A DNA stretch of 64,000 bases from Phytoseiulus persimilis (GCA_037576195.1 CM075102.1:32856745-32920744); one strand, 5' to 3'. Numbered from the stretch's first letter, positions 28,701-40,518 are shown. A program made the numbers and translations. Notes: generated by a model from the letters alone, not told the origin.

Positions 28701-31677
28701 ACCTGTCAAAGCTGAGGCACAGGGACCCGTGGTATGAATTCGGTAAGAGTCGCGTAAATCTGTCAAGTTACCGCAGAGACTGAAGAGGAGGAGCGGCGTT
28801 GGGTGGTCGGTTCGACCGGCTCTATTTCGTTAGAACACGCTCAACAAGCCCAGCCCGGATCGTAACTGCGCTGCTCCGAATAGCGTGTTGTGGAATCTGA
28901 GAGGAGGAAGAACATTGTTTCGGTCCTGAAATTTTTGTTCAGGGAAGATGCCGAGGAGAAATTTCGCGTGTCCCTCGTTCAGGCATTAGTGGTCCATAAG
29001 AGCCAGAAGTATCCCGCCGAGCTGTGACATGTTTTGAATGGTGGATCTGTAGTTATCATCAGAACGGACGCAGGCTCGGCGTCTTCTCTCAAAACCGATC
29101 CTCCTCCGGGAAGCTCCAGGAGGGAGATACCGGCACGACCGAGAAGGATCGACCGAAGAATCGGAAGATGCATCCGCGCTATTTCGAGAATTTGCTCGAT
29201 GTGCTCCGGGGCTTCCTTGAAGTTCTAAGGTTCTCCCCAGAAATTGGCGGAACCATCTCCCTCAGCCGCTCTTCAGTTTTCTTCAAACCTTCGGAGGTTG
29301 TCATCGTTTTTGAGGAATGATTTTCGAAGACAAAAAGCGACCTCACGGATGAATTCATGCAGTCAAACTGCTCGTCATGCTTGGCTGTCGCCTACAACAT
29401 TCTGAGAAGGTTTGAAAAATATCCTCCGATAGAGTTTGTCCGCCCAACGTCTTCATCTCCGAACGCTGCTCATCTTCCTGTCCATTCATTCATTCATTCA
29501 TTCGTATGTTTGTTTGTTTGCTCGGAAGATGCTCAAGTGTGAACGCGCGAAAAAATATCTCCATGCTAATGATGTTGCTCGCCTCTCGAACATAGCCGCA
29601 AATGGCTTTTTACAATGTGAGCGCGAAGCCCACCAAGACAGAACGGGCTCGCTGGCTTGTTGGTTGGCCAAGTCAGTCGCTCAAACTCTCTCACATGGTC
29701 GGGAGACGTTGTTTCACGCAAAGTTGGCCGGATCGCTGCACGCCTCTTCGACGAGCTTTTGATGCACAACGCGTCTGGCCAACTTTGCTCAGAACACGAC
29801 ATATTTGTTTGAATAACTCTCCTCTCTCCATTGGAAGCTCTTCCGGCAATTCGACGCGGATCACTCCCGCAACCCATAATCCTTCCGTCTCGGAAATCGT
29901 CAGCGAAACGACGAGCTAGAGCTACTCCTGCACGAACTCTCAGCCAGTGATTTCGGACGATTCTGCTCAATAGATTCTATCTCAGGCTCGCAGCTCGGTA
30001 ATCGTGATTAGCGAACACCGCGAATCAGCGATGCAGCGTTTTTGGTTCGTTACGACCCCAGGGCGGGGAAGTCCACCGTAACGTCAGAACGGCTAAATCC
30101 CGACCTGGAGGTTCGGAACCGAGCGCTCTGATAGTCGGAGTGAAAAGTATCGTTAACACAACTTAACGAGTTAGTGGTTGAGTGAGCCACTGCCGTTGTG
30201 GTCGGGGAACCGCCGTGATGACAAACTTTAGAACAGAGCGAGTCAGCGGAGGGATGGATGAATGAAAACCCCTCCCGGATCGCGAGCATCGGAAGGCATA
30301 CGGAGCCAGAAAGACGGGCGAGGGAATGACCAGCCATCAATGTCCTATCACGAAGTAACTAGGCTCAAACAAGGCGCCGGCTACTGTCCCGCGAATAAAC
30401 ATACGCCGGAATGGTTCATGGCACGCACATCAACGACACGCATTGACAACAGACGAACAGATGTCTGTCGCTAACTTTGAAACCGCCGCCCGCTCTTAGA
30501 AAATCCTTTTTCACACACATTTCAAGGAGGAGGACCTCATTGAAGGCATATAAGTGGGCAGTCTCACATGAAGGACCGTCTCTTCGGGGACGTGTGGAGC
30601 GCCGTCGGCTCAGGGCCATATCGGTCCCTCCTTCATCGTTGTGCGCAAGAGTGGGCCTTTCAGCCATCAAACCATGCATTCACGTCATGCTAAGAACTAA
30701 TGGTCGATGGGGTGCCATCGGTGACACCTCCATCCCTTTTTGCTATTTGATTAGGAGCGATACCCAGTCTCGTTGGCTTCAAGTGCGATCCATGCACCAA
30801 TATATTCAAGGGTTGGAGGATGGCGACTTATGTAGAACGCCTATTTTCCGCGACATCTGACGAATTCCTTCGAGCGTTAACTTGTCCTTCCACTCGAATT
30901 GATGCATTAGGTCATGGATAGATAAGTTCTTGTACTTCCAGGCTGCAGTTATATCCCAGAGAAAGTCCCTTCAGATAATCGCAGGGTGCTCAATGTCGTG
31001 GGCCTCCACACTTCCACTCATCTGATACACTGTATTTTCTCAGCATCGGAGAGCCCTGACCGCTTCTCGTTCGAGAATTCCGCGGGGAGCTGCACTCCGC
31101 TTTTCATGACGTACATCCATACTTCGCCTTGCTCGAGCTCGGCCCGCGGGAAGGTAATCGCATCGAGATGAAGCGATCAGCGAGGCTTCGAACTTGTTGT
31201 TTCTCTTGTAGCGAAGCTCATTTATAAGTGCCCCGTTACCATACAGTTTCGCTCGCCCCCTTGCTCTGTGCACAGAGCTCCCACCGACGGCGCGAAACAC
31301 GAATGCATACGTAGAAACGAGAAGATCGTCAGACATCAAGAATCAGATCTTATCTCCATCGTCGACACTCCAAAAACGCAAGCTAGAGGTCATAGAGCAC
31401 TCCACAAACGAGCCAATAAACGAAGATGACTGATTCTATTGCGAAACCGGTGTGTTACCGTGTTTCACTCTCCGAGCCAACTCGTCGGTGAAGCTGTTTG
31501 TGAAGCCTCGTTCTCCTCATCAGCTGAGAAGAGGCGAGCCCGGCAGGGGAAAGGAAAAGCCTCAAGCACATGATCGATACTCACTGTTGCTCTGTGGACA
31601 GCCGCGCTTTGAATGATCGTGGAAGTGCGTTGTATATGTTGCCGTAGGCTCGCGCCGCGAGCCAGGCTTCGGAGCAT
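13772..31677 (-). CDS. BCKDHA: Branched-chain 2-oxoacid dehydrogenase E1 subunit alpha, mitochondrial (8 exons)
   Basis: Thiamine-diphosphate-dependent E1 alpha subunit of the branched-chain 2-oxoacid dehydrogenase complex; it decarboxylates the 2-oxoacids of Leu, Ile and Val in the mitochondrial matrix with E1 beta. Exons: 31585-31677, 28207-28383, 27710-27905, 24288-24451, 23053-23302, 22742-22893, 22538-22654, 13772-13939. All joins are GT-AG and keep phase; the sum is 1317 bases, 438 aa (human about 445). Exon 1 encodes a basic presequence ([14 protein letters not shown]). The family landmarks follow: [27 protein letters not shown] (about 107-122), [17 protein letters not shown], the cofactor motif [16 protein letters not shown] to NNGYA (231-263), and the regulatory loop [12 protein letters not shown] (325-336). 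The last exon ends in HYPLEQFQ. The start is the only ATG giving a presequence in phase with exon 2. The last intron is 8.6 kb. Identity is certain; exon 1 is slightly less so. Confidence 0.97.
15443..15455. repeat. Poly(G) tract
   Basis: Thirteen consecutive G, within a longer purine run that begins GAGGGAGGGA. It lies in the long BCKDHA intron. On the plus strand such a run could form a G-quadruplex; this is inference. Confidence 0.85.
19387..19402. repeat. (AC)8 microsatellite
   Basis: Eight AC dinucleotides in the long BCKDHA intron, next to ATACATAC. Confidence 0.9.
22216..22243. repeat. Perfect short hairpin in BCKDHA intron
   Basis: ATTCCGAAGC (22218-22227), loop TGGC, GCTTCGGAAT (22232-22241): a perfect 10-base-pair stem, extended by one G-T and one C-G pair. 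It lies about 300 bases inside the long intron, downstream of its 5' splice site in the direction of transcription. Confidence 0.85.
23381..23394. repeat. 14-base poly(G) tract
   Basis: Fourteen consecutive G on the plus strand (C on the BCKDHA transcript strand), in intron 4 about 80 bases before the acceptor of the exon at 23053-23302. As C/U-rich RNA it could add to the polypyrimidine region; this is inference. Confidence 0.9.
24452..27709 (-). other. BCKDHA intron 3 (3.3 kb), no gene recognised
   Basis: Flanked by a GTGAGA donor and a TTTGCAG acceptor in phase. The interior has GGCA tandem runs (near 25.74 and 27.24 kb) and open frames without recognisable homology. Confidence 0.65.
28384..31584 (-). 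other. BCKDHA intron 1 (3.2 kb), no gene recognised
   Basis: It separates the presequence exon (donor ACA|GTGAGT) from the exon that starts VLLSDADSS (acceptor TTCCAG). Both sides are phase 0. It contains a CATT/GTTT tetranucleotide run near 29.49 kb. No nested gene was recognised. Confidence 0.65.
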
Positions 31678-31864
31678 TTCGATCTTGGACTTCGTTCTGT
31701 ATCAATGAGATCGTTCTCATCGATATACATCCACGCACAGTATACCGGGAGAGAAGACTGAGCGTAGATAATATTTGCAAACAGCGAATCTAGCAGACGA
31801 CGCGCTCTAAGACCGCGCAGGCGCCGTAAACTGAAATGATCAAGACCATATTCTTCATCCGTGC

Positions 31865-32380
31865 CAGTGGTGGATCCAGGAGTGACTCAGGGTTCTCTCT
31901 GTTCTCGAATCTCGGGGGGCTTGGAACGCCTGACAGAATTGAACGCTGAAGTTTCGTTCCCGCGAAAAATTCCACCATGGTGGGGCTAAAATTCGCCCGG
32001 AGTTTCAACTCAAGGCTCCCCGTCGTGATCATCGGTACCATACTAACCGCAGAGGAGTGTGCAATCGATTCCAACGAAGTGAGATCAATAACTTGACACC
32101 TAGTGCCGACTTCTACGCCCATGAATACCGTCAAACTATCGATCCGCCACCGCTGGTATCGACTGTGCAGTCTTTGCGGTCAGTATTGGACCGATAGTCA
32201 GTACTGGAAGTGTCGACCCGAAACTCCTCAAGTGGCATAGAAAACACGGAGCGCCAACTTCAACTTCGACCGTGTCAGTATTGAGCTTACATATAGGGGA
32301 GCTTCTAGTTGGAGGGGCCGCTCTGTGTGCCGCTCGAAACACAGTCGAGGGGGGGGGGCGATCCCCTGGATCCGCCACAG
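31865..32380. mobile_element. Possible hAT-like non-autonomous element upstream of BCKDHA
   Basis: The left end reads CAGTGGTGGATCCAGGAG and the right end, reverse complemented, reads CTGTGGCGGATCCAGGGG, so the ends form imperfect inverted repeats of about 18 bases. The 8-base flanks (ATCCGTGC at 31857-31864, ATACGCAC at 32381-32388) agree at 5 of 8 positions, consistent with an old 8-base target-site duplication. No transposase is encoded in the 516 bases. The hAT assignment rests only on the CAGTGG-type end and the possible 8-base duplication. It starts under 200 bases upstream of the BCKDHA start codon, so it may overlap that promoter region. Confidence 0.35.
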
Positions 32381-32388
32381 ATACGCAC

Positions 32389-35300
32389 TCCTTGTGCGCT
32401 TTCTAATGAACCCTCTCGTTACGGCTGTCATCGGCCTAATTCTTCAGGTGGAATGCTTCATTGCGAATAATTCAGAATCTCGGCTCATAGCCCGAATTCT
32501 GAGACGATGGATTTGGAAATCCAAATGTTTTTTCCCATGGGTAAAGCGGAAGCTCAGCTTCGCAAGATCGAAGGCGTGGAATGAGACTCGGGCATTCCGT
32601 TCCCCAGGTCTGGAACTCGGTGCTTGGAACCTAGAACAGGTTGGGCTTCCGATTCGATATCCTGATGCTGAATGCTCGCGGGCAAGCCGCGCTTCTCGGC
32701 TTGCCTCCGAGCGCTGTTCGAGAACCGAGTTTCGCGTGAAGATGAATTCTGAAACGAGCAGTTTGTGCTTCGCTCCTTTGGCAGCTTCTTGTGGCACTCC
32801 GCCTCGTCGGAATCTCTCCGGAGTGTCGCTCGTGCTCCTCGCCAAGGGCCCGACAGGCGTATGGAAAACGCGAATTTACAAATGACTATTCAGTGCTGAT
32901 GGGCGCATTGTTTGAAATGAAAAAAAAAACAGAGAGAAACAGGAGCGATTCGTTGATGCTTCTCTTCTGCTCGTCATAGTCTTCAACACCGCTGCTGCCG
33001 TTGGTGCTGTGGCGGTAGCTGTTAGAGTCTGGCTTCGCTCATTCCGCTAAAGACGTCTTAGCATGTCAGGTTGAACAGCGGAAGAAAAAACACGATGTAA
33101 ACTGAAGGGGCCGTCCACATCCGACCACATGATCATCACGCTAGCAACGACGGCGACAACAACGGCTGAAATGACGAGCGTCTCTCCGCGTCAGCCTCTC
33201 CGAGCCGACGAGCACCACTCACTGTGACAATTGGCGACATCAAATCAGCGGCGGCTACGAAAACGACGTCGACAGCAACGACAACAAAACCACCTGACCC
33301 GAGACAGAATGTTGGGAAAGACACCTTGATGACAGCCTTAGTTAATTTTTTTTTCTACAGTCCCCGCTGCAAACGTTTCATTTTCCACAGGTTCATCAGC
33401 TCCACACCGGAGGCGACCTAGAGTAAGTGAATGGGCATCGAGTCGGATCGTGGCTCGCTCATGTCTTTTTCACCCTTTGTCAGGAGACGAACTCTCGCGG
33501 CGCGGATTGAACCGCATACCTCAGACAGCTTTCTGTGACATTCAGTCCTTCAGGGAAACGGGAGCGGAGCCTCTATCCTTCATGTTGCTGACATCATCCG
33601 ATCATAGAACTCTTCCTAGTCAGCTCAAGCACAATACAATAACTCGGGTAGCGAGGTATGGGGAGGTGCTGACGCTAGGGCCATGTCATACATTGTTTGA
33701 TCTGTTTTGCAATGTTGCGGAGAAGGACTGGCGACTCTCTATCCCGTAAATTCTACATGCATGCATCCAAGCGGAGGTCATATCGGAGATGGATCAAACA
33801 CAGCAAGGCGGGCAGCACTTGTGTCTTGGGTTTCCATCGAGAAAGGCGATGCTGCCATGACTATTTGAGGACGATCGTCTTGTTCTAGCCCAAGAGGTCT
33901 TGACGCCTCTTCTCGTTCGCTTCCACCACATTCAACGGAGAGGACAAGAAAACGAACTGATAAAAATGCGCAGGACTTAGTACCCGTCCCTTATGATCAA
34001 TCTCAAGCGCAGTCGAGGTCGCAGCAGCTTGAAGTGACCGAAGAACTGAACTATTTGCTTGCTGGAAATGTACAATCCGAAGCGATGAGGGGAATAATCC
34101 GCCCGCGAAGAGGTTCCGCGGTGCAGCCTCAAGTGCATTGCTCTAACTCAGGATCTGTGAGAGGTGAATGTTCGGATACTCGAACCTTCTCTGATTGCTC
34201 GTATCCCGCCTCTTCACACGCAGCATCGAATGATAGCGTACAGAGAACCATTCGGAACCGAGGCTATCGGTACTAGTGGTGCCCTCTGGAGATTATTCGG
34301 GGAAACTTCTCCCTCCGAAACTCATGTGACACCAGTAGCCAGCTTTGGTATCCATTACGGAGATTCGATTCCGACGAATGGCGTTCGAAAGCACGACCGA
34401 GCTTTTCGCTGCAAACATTATTCTGTTCGGTAAAAGTCGACAGCATGTCACACGCTCACGATTTGCCCCCGATCGGAGATCTGAACTCTAACTCGCTTGT
34501 CTGAAGCGATACTCTTCTCTTTCCGTCCACTGGGATTGTCTCTGAGGCCTACGACAGAATCGATACTTGATCAAGAACTCCCGATTAGATCTCTAGGATA
34601 ACCCAAGAAATACTCGAGATGATGAAAACAAACACGAGGTGAGCTTTGCTCTCACGTTTTCGATTCGTTGGTTCGTGAAAATATCCACTGACCTTCACCA
34701 TTATTTCCCGTGGAAACAGAAACAGGAACTCTCGAGGACCGGAGTAGCTCAGATCTTCGTGCACTAGGGAACATCGTTCAGGACAAGCTTGTCATCGAGA
34801 ATCGGGGCTCATGAATTTCGAACCGAGAGAGCACCAAAAAAGCAAGCATGGAACGGATCCTCTTTGTCGAACTAGTTCAGCTGAGGGAGGCTCAACAGCC
34901 CTCCTCCAAGAGGGAACAGCCACGGCGCCGGGTCATTGTGAATATTCCCCTTTTCACATCAACAGTCGTGTGGCAAAGGAGAGGGGAATCACATCGATAC
35001 TTGTTTAGAGCATCGAAGGGAGGGTCCGCCTGGACACCACGATTCGACCGATGATAGGCTCACGGATTTCAGATGATGTTGAATTCATGAACGGAAGGGA
35101 CGGTGCCTCATCCCAGAAAACCTAGTGCTCAGTAGAAAGACACATTCATTGGAACTCAAAAGTTTGTTCATCAACAGATCGGTACAGTAGCAAATCCTAC
35201 CTGTGCGTCCTTCGTTAGCAGGAGCGCATCCGACCAGGAGTGCAACAACCATTGCCTCAGATTCGACTCATGATTTTTTCCACGAAGATTCTGAGTGACT

Positions 35301-36217
35301 TATCCTTCCATGACATCAACAGAAGGCAGCGAGAATTCTGTCATACGAATCTCGCAATCCATACGCTGCAGCGGCAGAGTTATGCTCCGCTGCGTCGTAC
35401 GGTAGGGAGATTCAGACGTTGCGCGCGTAACGTGCATTGTGACGCCTTTAAAAGCCGGTCTCCACTACATGCTTCACCACAATTGCTTGTGCCAGCATCA
35501 CAGTTGAACGGTGAGTGTCTCGAGTGTCTTTGCCAAACGGTTTTTTTCGATCAGGCACTAATCGATAGTGCATCACAATTTTGTTACATTGTCCCCCTGA
35601 TTTTCGATGTGATGGAAGTTCCATTGTTGTGCTGTCGGTTCTGTCCTCCATTGTCGCGGAGAAACCGAGAATCTTGCGAGTCATCGACGCTTGACTCTGG
35701 TCGGTTGTCGATGGAAGGAATGATTTGACCGATGCATCCGGTTATGCAATACCTGCTTGTATTCAGGTTGACCGACGGTTTCAGAAGTCTGTCCTTCCCA
35801 CCTCGTTCTCTCAGTCCTTCTTGCTAACTCCGTGCGCAGACTGACACGTTCTCGAAACTGAGTGTGACTTGATTCGTCAAGTCATCTCGGTTTCGACCAC
35901 GTGTTCTCATTCCACCCGCTTGTCCTGGTAACAAATCCTCTCAATCCACACCCGAAAGACTTGTGATCATTCTTGACTGAGTATCAGAGATTCGGGTGTA
36001 TCACTGGAAGCTCGAAATCATCGATTTCTGGGTGTTCCGGGCGCGGGATTCGGCAGTCTACTCGTTTCCACTCTCCTTCACGCCCAGCGTTGAGCTCCGG
36101 CTGGTGGGTGGGAGGAGCTCGAATATGACAAAATTCGAATTCCAGATTATCTGATTAGAAGAGGCGCACGTTTTTGATGAGTCATGCGTTCACGTTTATC
36201 TCTCTCTTTCAGGAAAG
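32389..36217. other. Intergenic stretch, nothing recognised
   Basis: Open frames are present on both strands but none has recognisable homology or a convincing exon structure. The last 45 bases contain a good 3' splice site (TCTCTCTCTTTCAG), which implies an upstream 5' UTR exon of the proline-rich gene somewhere here; its donor could not be fixed. Confidence 0.5.
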
Positions 36218-36652
36218 ATGAAGACCCCGGTTGTGGTTTGCCTGTTCGTCGCCATGGCGTCAGCCACTCATCACACGACAACACGACCTCCAAGGAATGA
36301 TTTTGCTCCCGTGGTTATCATCCAGAATACGAACAAGCTCGTTGACGCCCAACCTCCGCCGGTGGTAGTCCCAGGTCCTGCGGTTCCACCTCCTGTCGCT
36401 GCGGTACCAGCCGCCGTTCCGGTTCCGGTAACAACTCCTGTGCCGCCACCACCAGCGACTCCTCCGCCGCCGCCTCCGGTCGTGGTCAAGCCCGTCGCGC
36501 CTCCTCCGGTCGTCGCTGCGCCTCTTCCGGTCGTCGCTGCGCCCCCTCCGGTCGTCCTTTCGCCAGTCCAGCCGGCTATCGTTCCTGTGATCGCGTCACC
36601 ACCGCCCGTTTGCTCGGATGCTCAAGTGGCAGCGGTGGTCCACGCGGAATAA
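36218..36652 (+). CDS. Secreted proline/valine-rich low-complexity protein
   Basis: A 144-codon frame starting MKTPVVVCLFVAMASA, a typical signal peptide with likely cleavage after ASA, followed by HHTTTRPPRNDF and then about 100 residues made almost entirely of Pro, Val, Ala and Thr with PPPVV repeats. Three 21-base tandem units at 36497-36559 encode APPPVVA-type heptads. The last residues include the only cysteine of the mature part (PVCSDAQVAAVVHAE). A strong acceptor (TCTCTCTCTTTCAG) lies 5 bases before the ATG, so the transcript probably has an upstream untranslated exon and this exon holds the whole coding region. An AATAAA follows at 36779. It could be a cuticular, salivary or other extracellular matrix protein; nothing identifies a family. 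The neighbouring cuticle gene on the same strand makes a structural role plausible. Confidence 0.68.
   Translation: MKTPVVVCLFVAMASATHHTTTRPPRNDFAPVVIIQNTNKLVDAQPPPVVVPGPAVPPPVAAVPAAVPVPVTTPVPPPPATPPPPPPVVVKPVAPPPVVAAPLPVVAAPPPVVLSPVQPAIVPVIASPPPVCSDAQVAAVVHAE
36497..36559 (+). repeat. Three 21-base coding tandem repeats
   Basis: Units at 36497-36517, 36518-36538 and 36539-36559, each of the form GCGCCTCCTCCGGTCGTCGC plus T with one to a few changes. They are in frame and encode repeated APPPVVA-like heptads in the proline-rich protein. Confidence 0.9.
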
Positions 36653-36778
36653 TTTTCAAAACGACTCTAGTCGATGTGTTTCGAAACGAAAAATGACATC
36701 ACTAATTATAAAAAACAAAAAATACCGTTCAAATAGCTCATACTTGAAACAATGTAGAGTTGAGACACAAACTCGTAT

Positions 36779-36784
36779 AATAAA
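36779..36784 (+). promoter_or_regulatory. Poly(A) signal of the proline-rich gene
   Basis: AATAAA 127 bases after the stop codon at 36650-36652, in an A-rich 3' region. Confidence 0.7.
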
Positions 36785-39405
36785 AAAACAAACTTGTGCA
36801 ACCCGTTATCAGCGACTCCAATTTGTCAAGGATGATCTGCTTTGTCAAGCCTAGAAGCCCCCCTCCCCTGAGCCGCTCTCGGACGCCTCTTCACAGATCG
36901 GTTCCGGGATGTGCACCATTGCCGCTTCGAATTCAAGTATAGGTGAAATCTCATTGGCGAACTTTCTCGGCCCCGGAGTCTGAGTCTAATTGGGGTTCTT
37001 CTGAGACAGCAGACCACACCGTTACTTCCATGCTGATTCTTTAAGATGGTTGGATTCTCATCAATCGGAACAATTATCTGTACTCTCATCCGCAACCCAC
37101 GAGACGGTGCGGGATCTTCGTCAAATCAACCCGATTCTTCAGTCTATCGAAGGTACAAATTTCAAGTCGCTTTCTAGGGTTCCACCCAATGGAAGACACT
37201 CGTGCTGGAACGAACGACGCGGGAGGATCGACGGGAGGCGGGAATGATACGACGGCATGTGTGATGGATGAGCCTTCCAGCTGAGCGTCCCGAAACGATC
37301 CCATCGATGGACCAGGTATCCGTTACAGCGTCTGCATGATCTCAAGTGGGAACTGCACGTGAGGTCCAGATCCTAATCGACAAGGTTGAATCGGTTTCGA
37401 AGAGTTTACTTCCATATGTTCCATTATGATGAGGAAGCCCGAGATGTGAACCGAGCACGGCTGGCGTTCCCGTTGAGTATCTGAAAGTTAAAATAACGCC
37501 ATTCTGTACACCCCGGGGGCTGAATCAGACTGCTGGAACGAGGTCCAGCGGAGCGGTTTCCTCCTGTTATATCCAAGTTATGAGTCCAACTCTTGCAGGC
37601 CAAAGCTCCAGCTGAGCTCTCTGCTGGAGAAAGTTCGGTCATGATAGTGAAAAGAATCTGGTAGCTTCGGATTCCGAGCGCTCTGAGCTCTGGTGTCGGG
37701 ATCGCCGCTCCGAGGCGATCGAATCACGTAGAGGAGAAGTTTTCAGAGGTCTCAAGATTACGAGAATCCCAGAACGGCCAGCTGGTTCTATGCTCAGCTA
37801 GAAACCCGCGGTTGGAGAGGTGAGAGAGGAGGAGGGGAAATATCGTGAGGCTCCCAAACGCCACATCAGGCAACGCTGCTCCCTCCCGATTGCGTCGCGT
37901 TCACTACAATCCCGCTTATTCAAGTTTCAGTTGAATTCGTGTGATGAATGGTGGATGATGCTTTTATCTCCCAGCGAATCTCGAGCTTCCAGAATCTTCC
38001 AAGGAAATCGTGGACGACAAGGGAACCGGCGAGGTTTTCCTATTGTTGGATGAGAGCCGTCCCTAGGCCGTGTTTCGATAAGTGTCATGCCTCCCCGTTC
38101 GAGCGAAATATCGAGATTCAATTGAATGAACAATTCTTTCGGTTCTCTAAGTTGATTTCAAAAACGAACTTGAGTGTCGTACCGTTAAGCCGCGATCAGC
38201 CCGCGGATGACGGATGATCATTCCGTCGTGACCTCATCGCTTCTTTTCCAAAACTTCGGCGCTGCCACGTGGGCCTCCACCCAACGTGGAAGCTTAACGA
38301 CACCGACAACCTGCACGAATGGTTCTTTTTTCTGCCCTCTCCAGTCCTCAGAGCACACAAATCGACCAGCGCTCAAACGAATACTCACTGCGGCCTCATA
38401 CTTGAGGCATCTGTACGGTCGACGCTCTACGATACTGCAAGGAGCTCCTCGAATCACCGAACTACCCACGCACCGGATGCGTTTTATACTGTTTATCGCG
38501 CCGGATAGCATCGAGAAATAGTCTTGCTTGAGCTGGCGTGAGCTCCGTCCATGAGTCCGAGCAAAGCTCCAGAGCCGTTTCAGTTCACGAATCCACGCAC
38601 CGTCGGATCAAGATTCTTACATCATTGAGACTTGTCACTGTGCCTTCATTCGAATCTTTTCTTGGTTCAGAAGGAGGAATTCGAGCTCTCAGTCAGAGCA
38701 GAGAATCAATACGGGATGACCAGATTGAGAGCGTCCGCCCTGTGGTCCTGCCCTACCGGAAAATCCGTACCAAGGTTTCAACGTACACACAGGAACATTC
38801 CGACATTGTTATTTCCATCTCATTGGTTGACGTTATGGTTTGATTTTCGCCTCCAATGAGCCTGAAGGAGTGTTCAGAGGCAATCATCGTAACTGGAGCT
38901 GATTCGGGAATTTTCGGGGAGACAGTTCCCCTTGAACAGAACAAGAATCTGTTACAACGCAGATTATGACACAGTGATTTAGCACCGCCCTTTGTAACGA
39001 CTTTTGAATGGTTCTTGTTACTGTAAGCGCTTTACACCCCTTTCGGTCTCCTCAGTTGAATCAGACGATTTTTCAACGACTTCTCTCGTCGAGCTTGGAA
39101 CTCCCTGCCTGATACGAATAGAGCTCTCTGTTCCTTGATGACATGTGAATTCTTCCAGCGACAGTGGGTGCTCAGAGACTCGGACCTCCGGAGGACCATG
39201 GGCTATCAATGACGGGAAGAGTTCAAACCATTCTGGAATTCTTTGATGGAAACGAGAGAATCTAGATGATATCGAGCAAGGATTCATGGATGAGCTTCGC
39301 GGAATCTTTTCAAGTTTGGTGACAACACCCTTCAACGAAGGCTTTCCCGTTTGTTTTTCGGGGAGAAAGACAAAACAAGTGGGCGAACCGCAGCTCGTTT
39401 TGAGC
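36785..39405. other. Intergenic stretch, nothing recognised
   Basis: No coding frame with recognisable homology and no RNA gene seen on either strand between the proline-rich gene and the cuticle-gene promoter. Confidence 0.5.
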
Positions 39406-39413
39406 TATTTAAG
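39406..39413 (+). promoter_or_regulatory. TATA-like box of the cuticle protein gene
   Basis: TATTTAAG about 57 bases upstream of the cuticle-protein ATG. The spacing leaves room for a short 5' UTR of roughly 25-30 bases, as is common in arthropod cuticle genes. The transcription start was not determined. Confidence 0.55.
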
Positions 39414-39462
39414 ATGGAACCAGTCAAGCCTTCATGTCCAAAGCGTTCTCCGCATCACAAAC

Positions 39463-40478
39463 ATGAAGGTGAGTCGTACAGACCACGTGACGAGATCTCG
39501 ATTTGAGTTCTCAATTCTATAGTGCGAGGTGGCTCGCCACTCGGAACTTCCATATCGAATTGACCCGTGATCTTTCTCCCGACTCCACATGCGCCTCAGT
39601 CCCTGCGCGTTGCACTGCTCCTCGTGAGTGTATCTTTGGTTTCGGCTGCTCCGACTCAGGGAGCGTCGGATCCACGAGTTCCCGGTGTCCTGCCCCTGAG
39701 AGCGGATCAGAATCCATCACTGCGATCTGGAAACTTGAGAGCTCCGTTCCAGAGGCAGATCGTAGAGGTCGGTACCGCCTGCTCAGTTGAATGTTGGCGT
39801 CCTCGTGTCTCCTTGGAGCTCAAATTGAGTTTTCGAGGTGAACAAGGAGAACGCGGTGCGAACTCGGGAGAAAATGCTTCTCGCCTCGTTTCAGGAAGTC
39901 CATGGCATCCCCAAGCCCTATGATTTCGGATACAACATCCAAGACGAATACGGCAACAACCAATTCCGTCAAGAGAGCTCCAATGCTCAGGGCGTCGTGA
40001 AGGGAAGCTACGGGTGAGTCATTCTCTGTCTCCTGGTAGCGGTCGGAGCGAAGGAGTCGTGGAATCGGTGAGACTGAGCTGAGGACAACGAGATCCGCCT
40101 CCAGGTACACCGACGCTTTCGGTCTGCATCGCCGAGTGGAATACGTTGCTGACGAAGACGGCTTCCGAGCCGAGGTGAAATCAAACGAGCCTGGAGTCAA
40201 AGACGACCAGCCTGCCAGCGCTCACTTCACCGTAGAAGAAGTGCCCCAACAAATTTACCGCGTCCTGCCCACTGGGTGAGCACTGAGCCGCGTCTGCCAC
40301 GCGGGTTCTTGCCCGAGCAGAATCTCGAAATTTTCTCGACGACAACTCAAGGAACTCTTTCAGGAACAATCACAACCATCGGACACCCGATCCCAACCAT
40401 CCCGAATCGGCATCCTTGAGGCTGAAGTCAGTACCGAACGTGCGTTTGGTCGCCGCGACTCCTCGGGGGAAGCAATGA
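39463..40478 (+). CDS. Cuticle protein with Rebers-Riddiford chitin-binding domain (5 exons)
   Basis: A secreted structural protein of the chitinous exoskeleton. Exons: 39463-39468, 39600-39767, 39895-40013, 40105-40275, 40364-40478; 579 bases, 192 aa, all joins in phase. Exon 1 encodes only Met-Lys, the usual arrangement of arthropod cuticle genes. Exon 2 gives the signal peptide (SLRVALLLVSVSLVSA, cleavage near APT). The chitin_bind_4 domain spans about residues 67-130: YDFGYNIQDEYGNNQFRQE, then GVVKGSYGYTDAFG, VEYVADEDGFRAEV and SNEPG, with the conserved aromatic residues and Gly. Exon 5 is a tail rich in Asn, His and Pro (NNHNHRTPDPNHP). The wording of the domain is closest to mite and tick cuticle proteins I know. 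The exon 2 donor is GAG|GTCGGT; an alternative ATC|GTAGAG two codons earlier also keeps frame. A TATA-like box precedes it and an AATAAA follows. Confidence 0.93.
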
Positions 40479-40518
40479 TTCCTCCCAAGAATCCCTAGAG
40501 ACCTATTTCTCGCACCGG

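Noticed and set aside
31465-31584. Read-through of BCKDHA exon 1 into [13 protein letters not shown], which resembles a mitochondrial cleavage site
   Set aside because: The read-through frame has no in-phase donor to the next exon, whereas ACA|GTGAGT at 31585 joins in phase 0 and gives a protein of the family's usual length.
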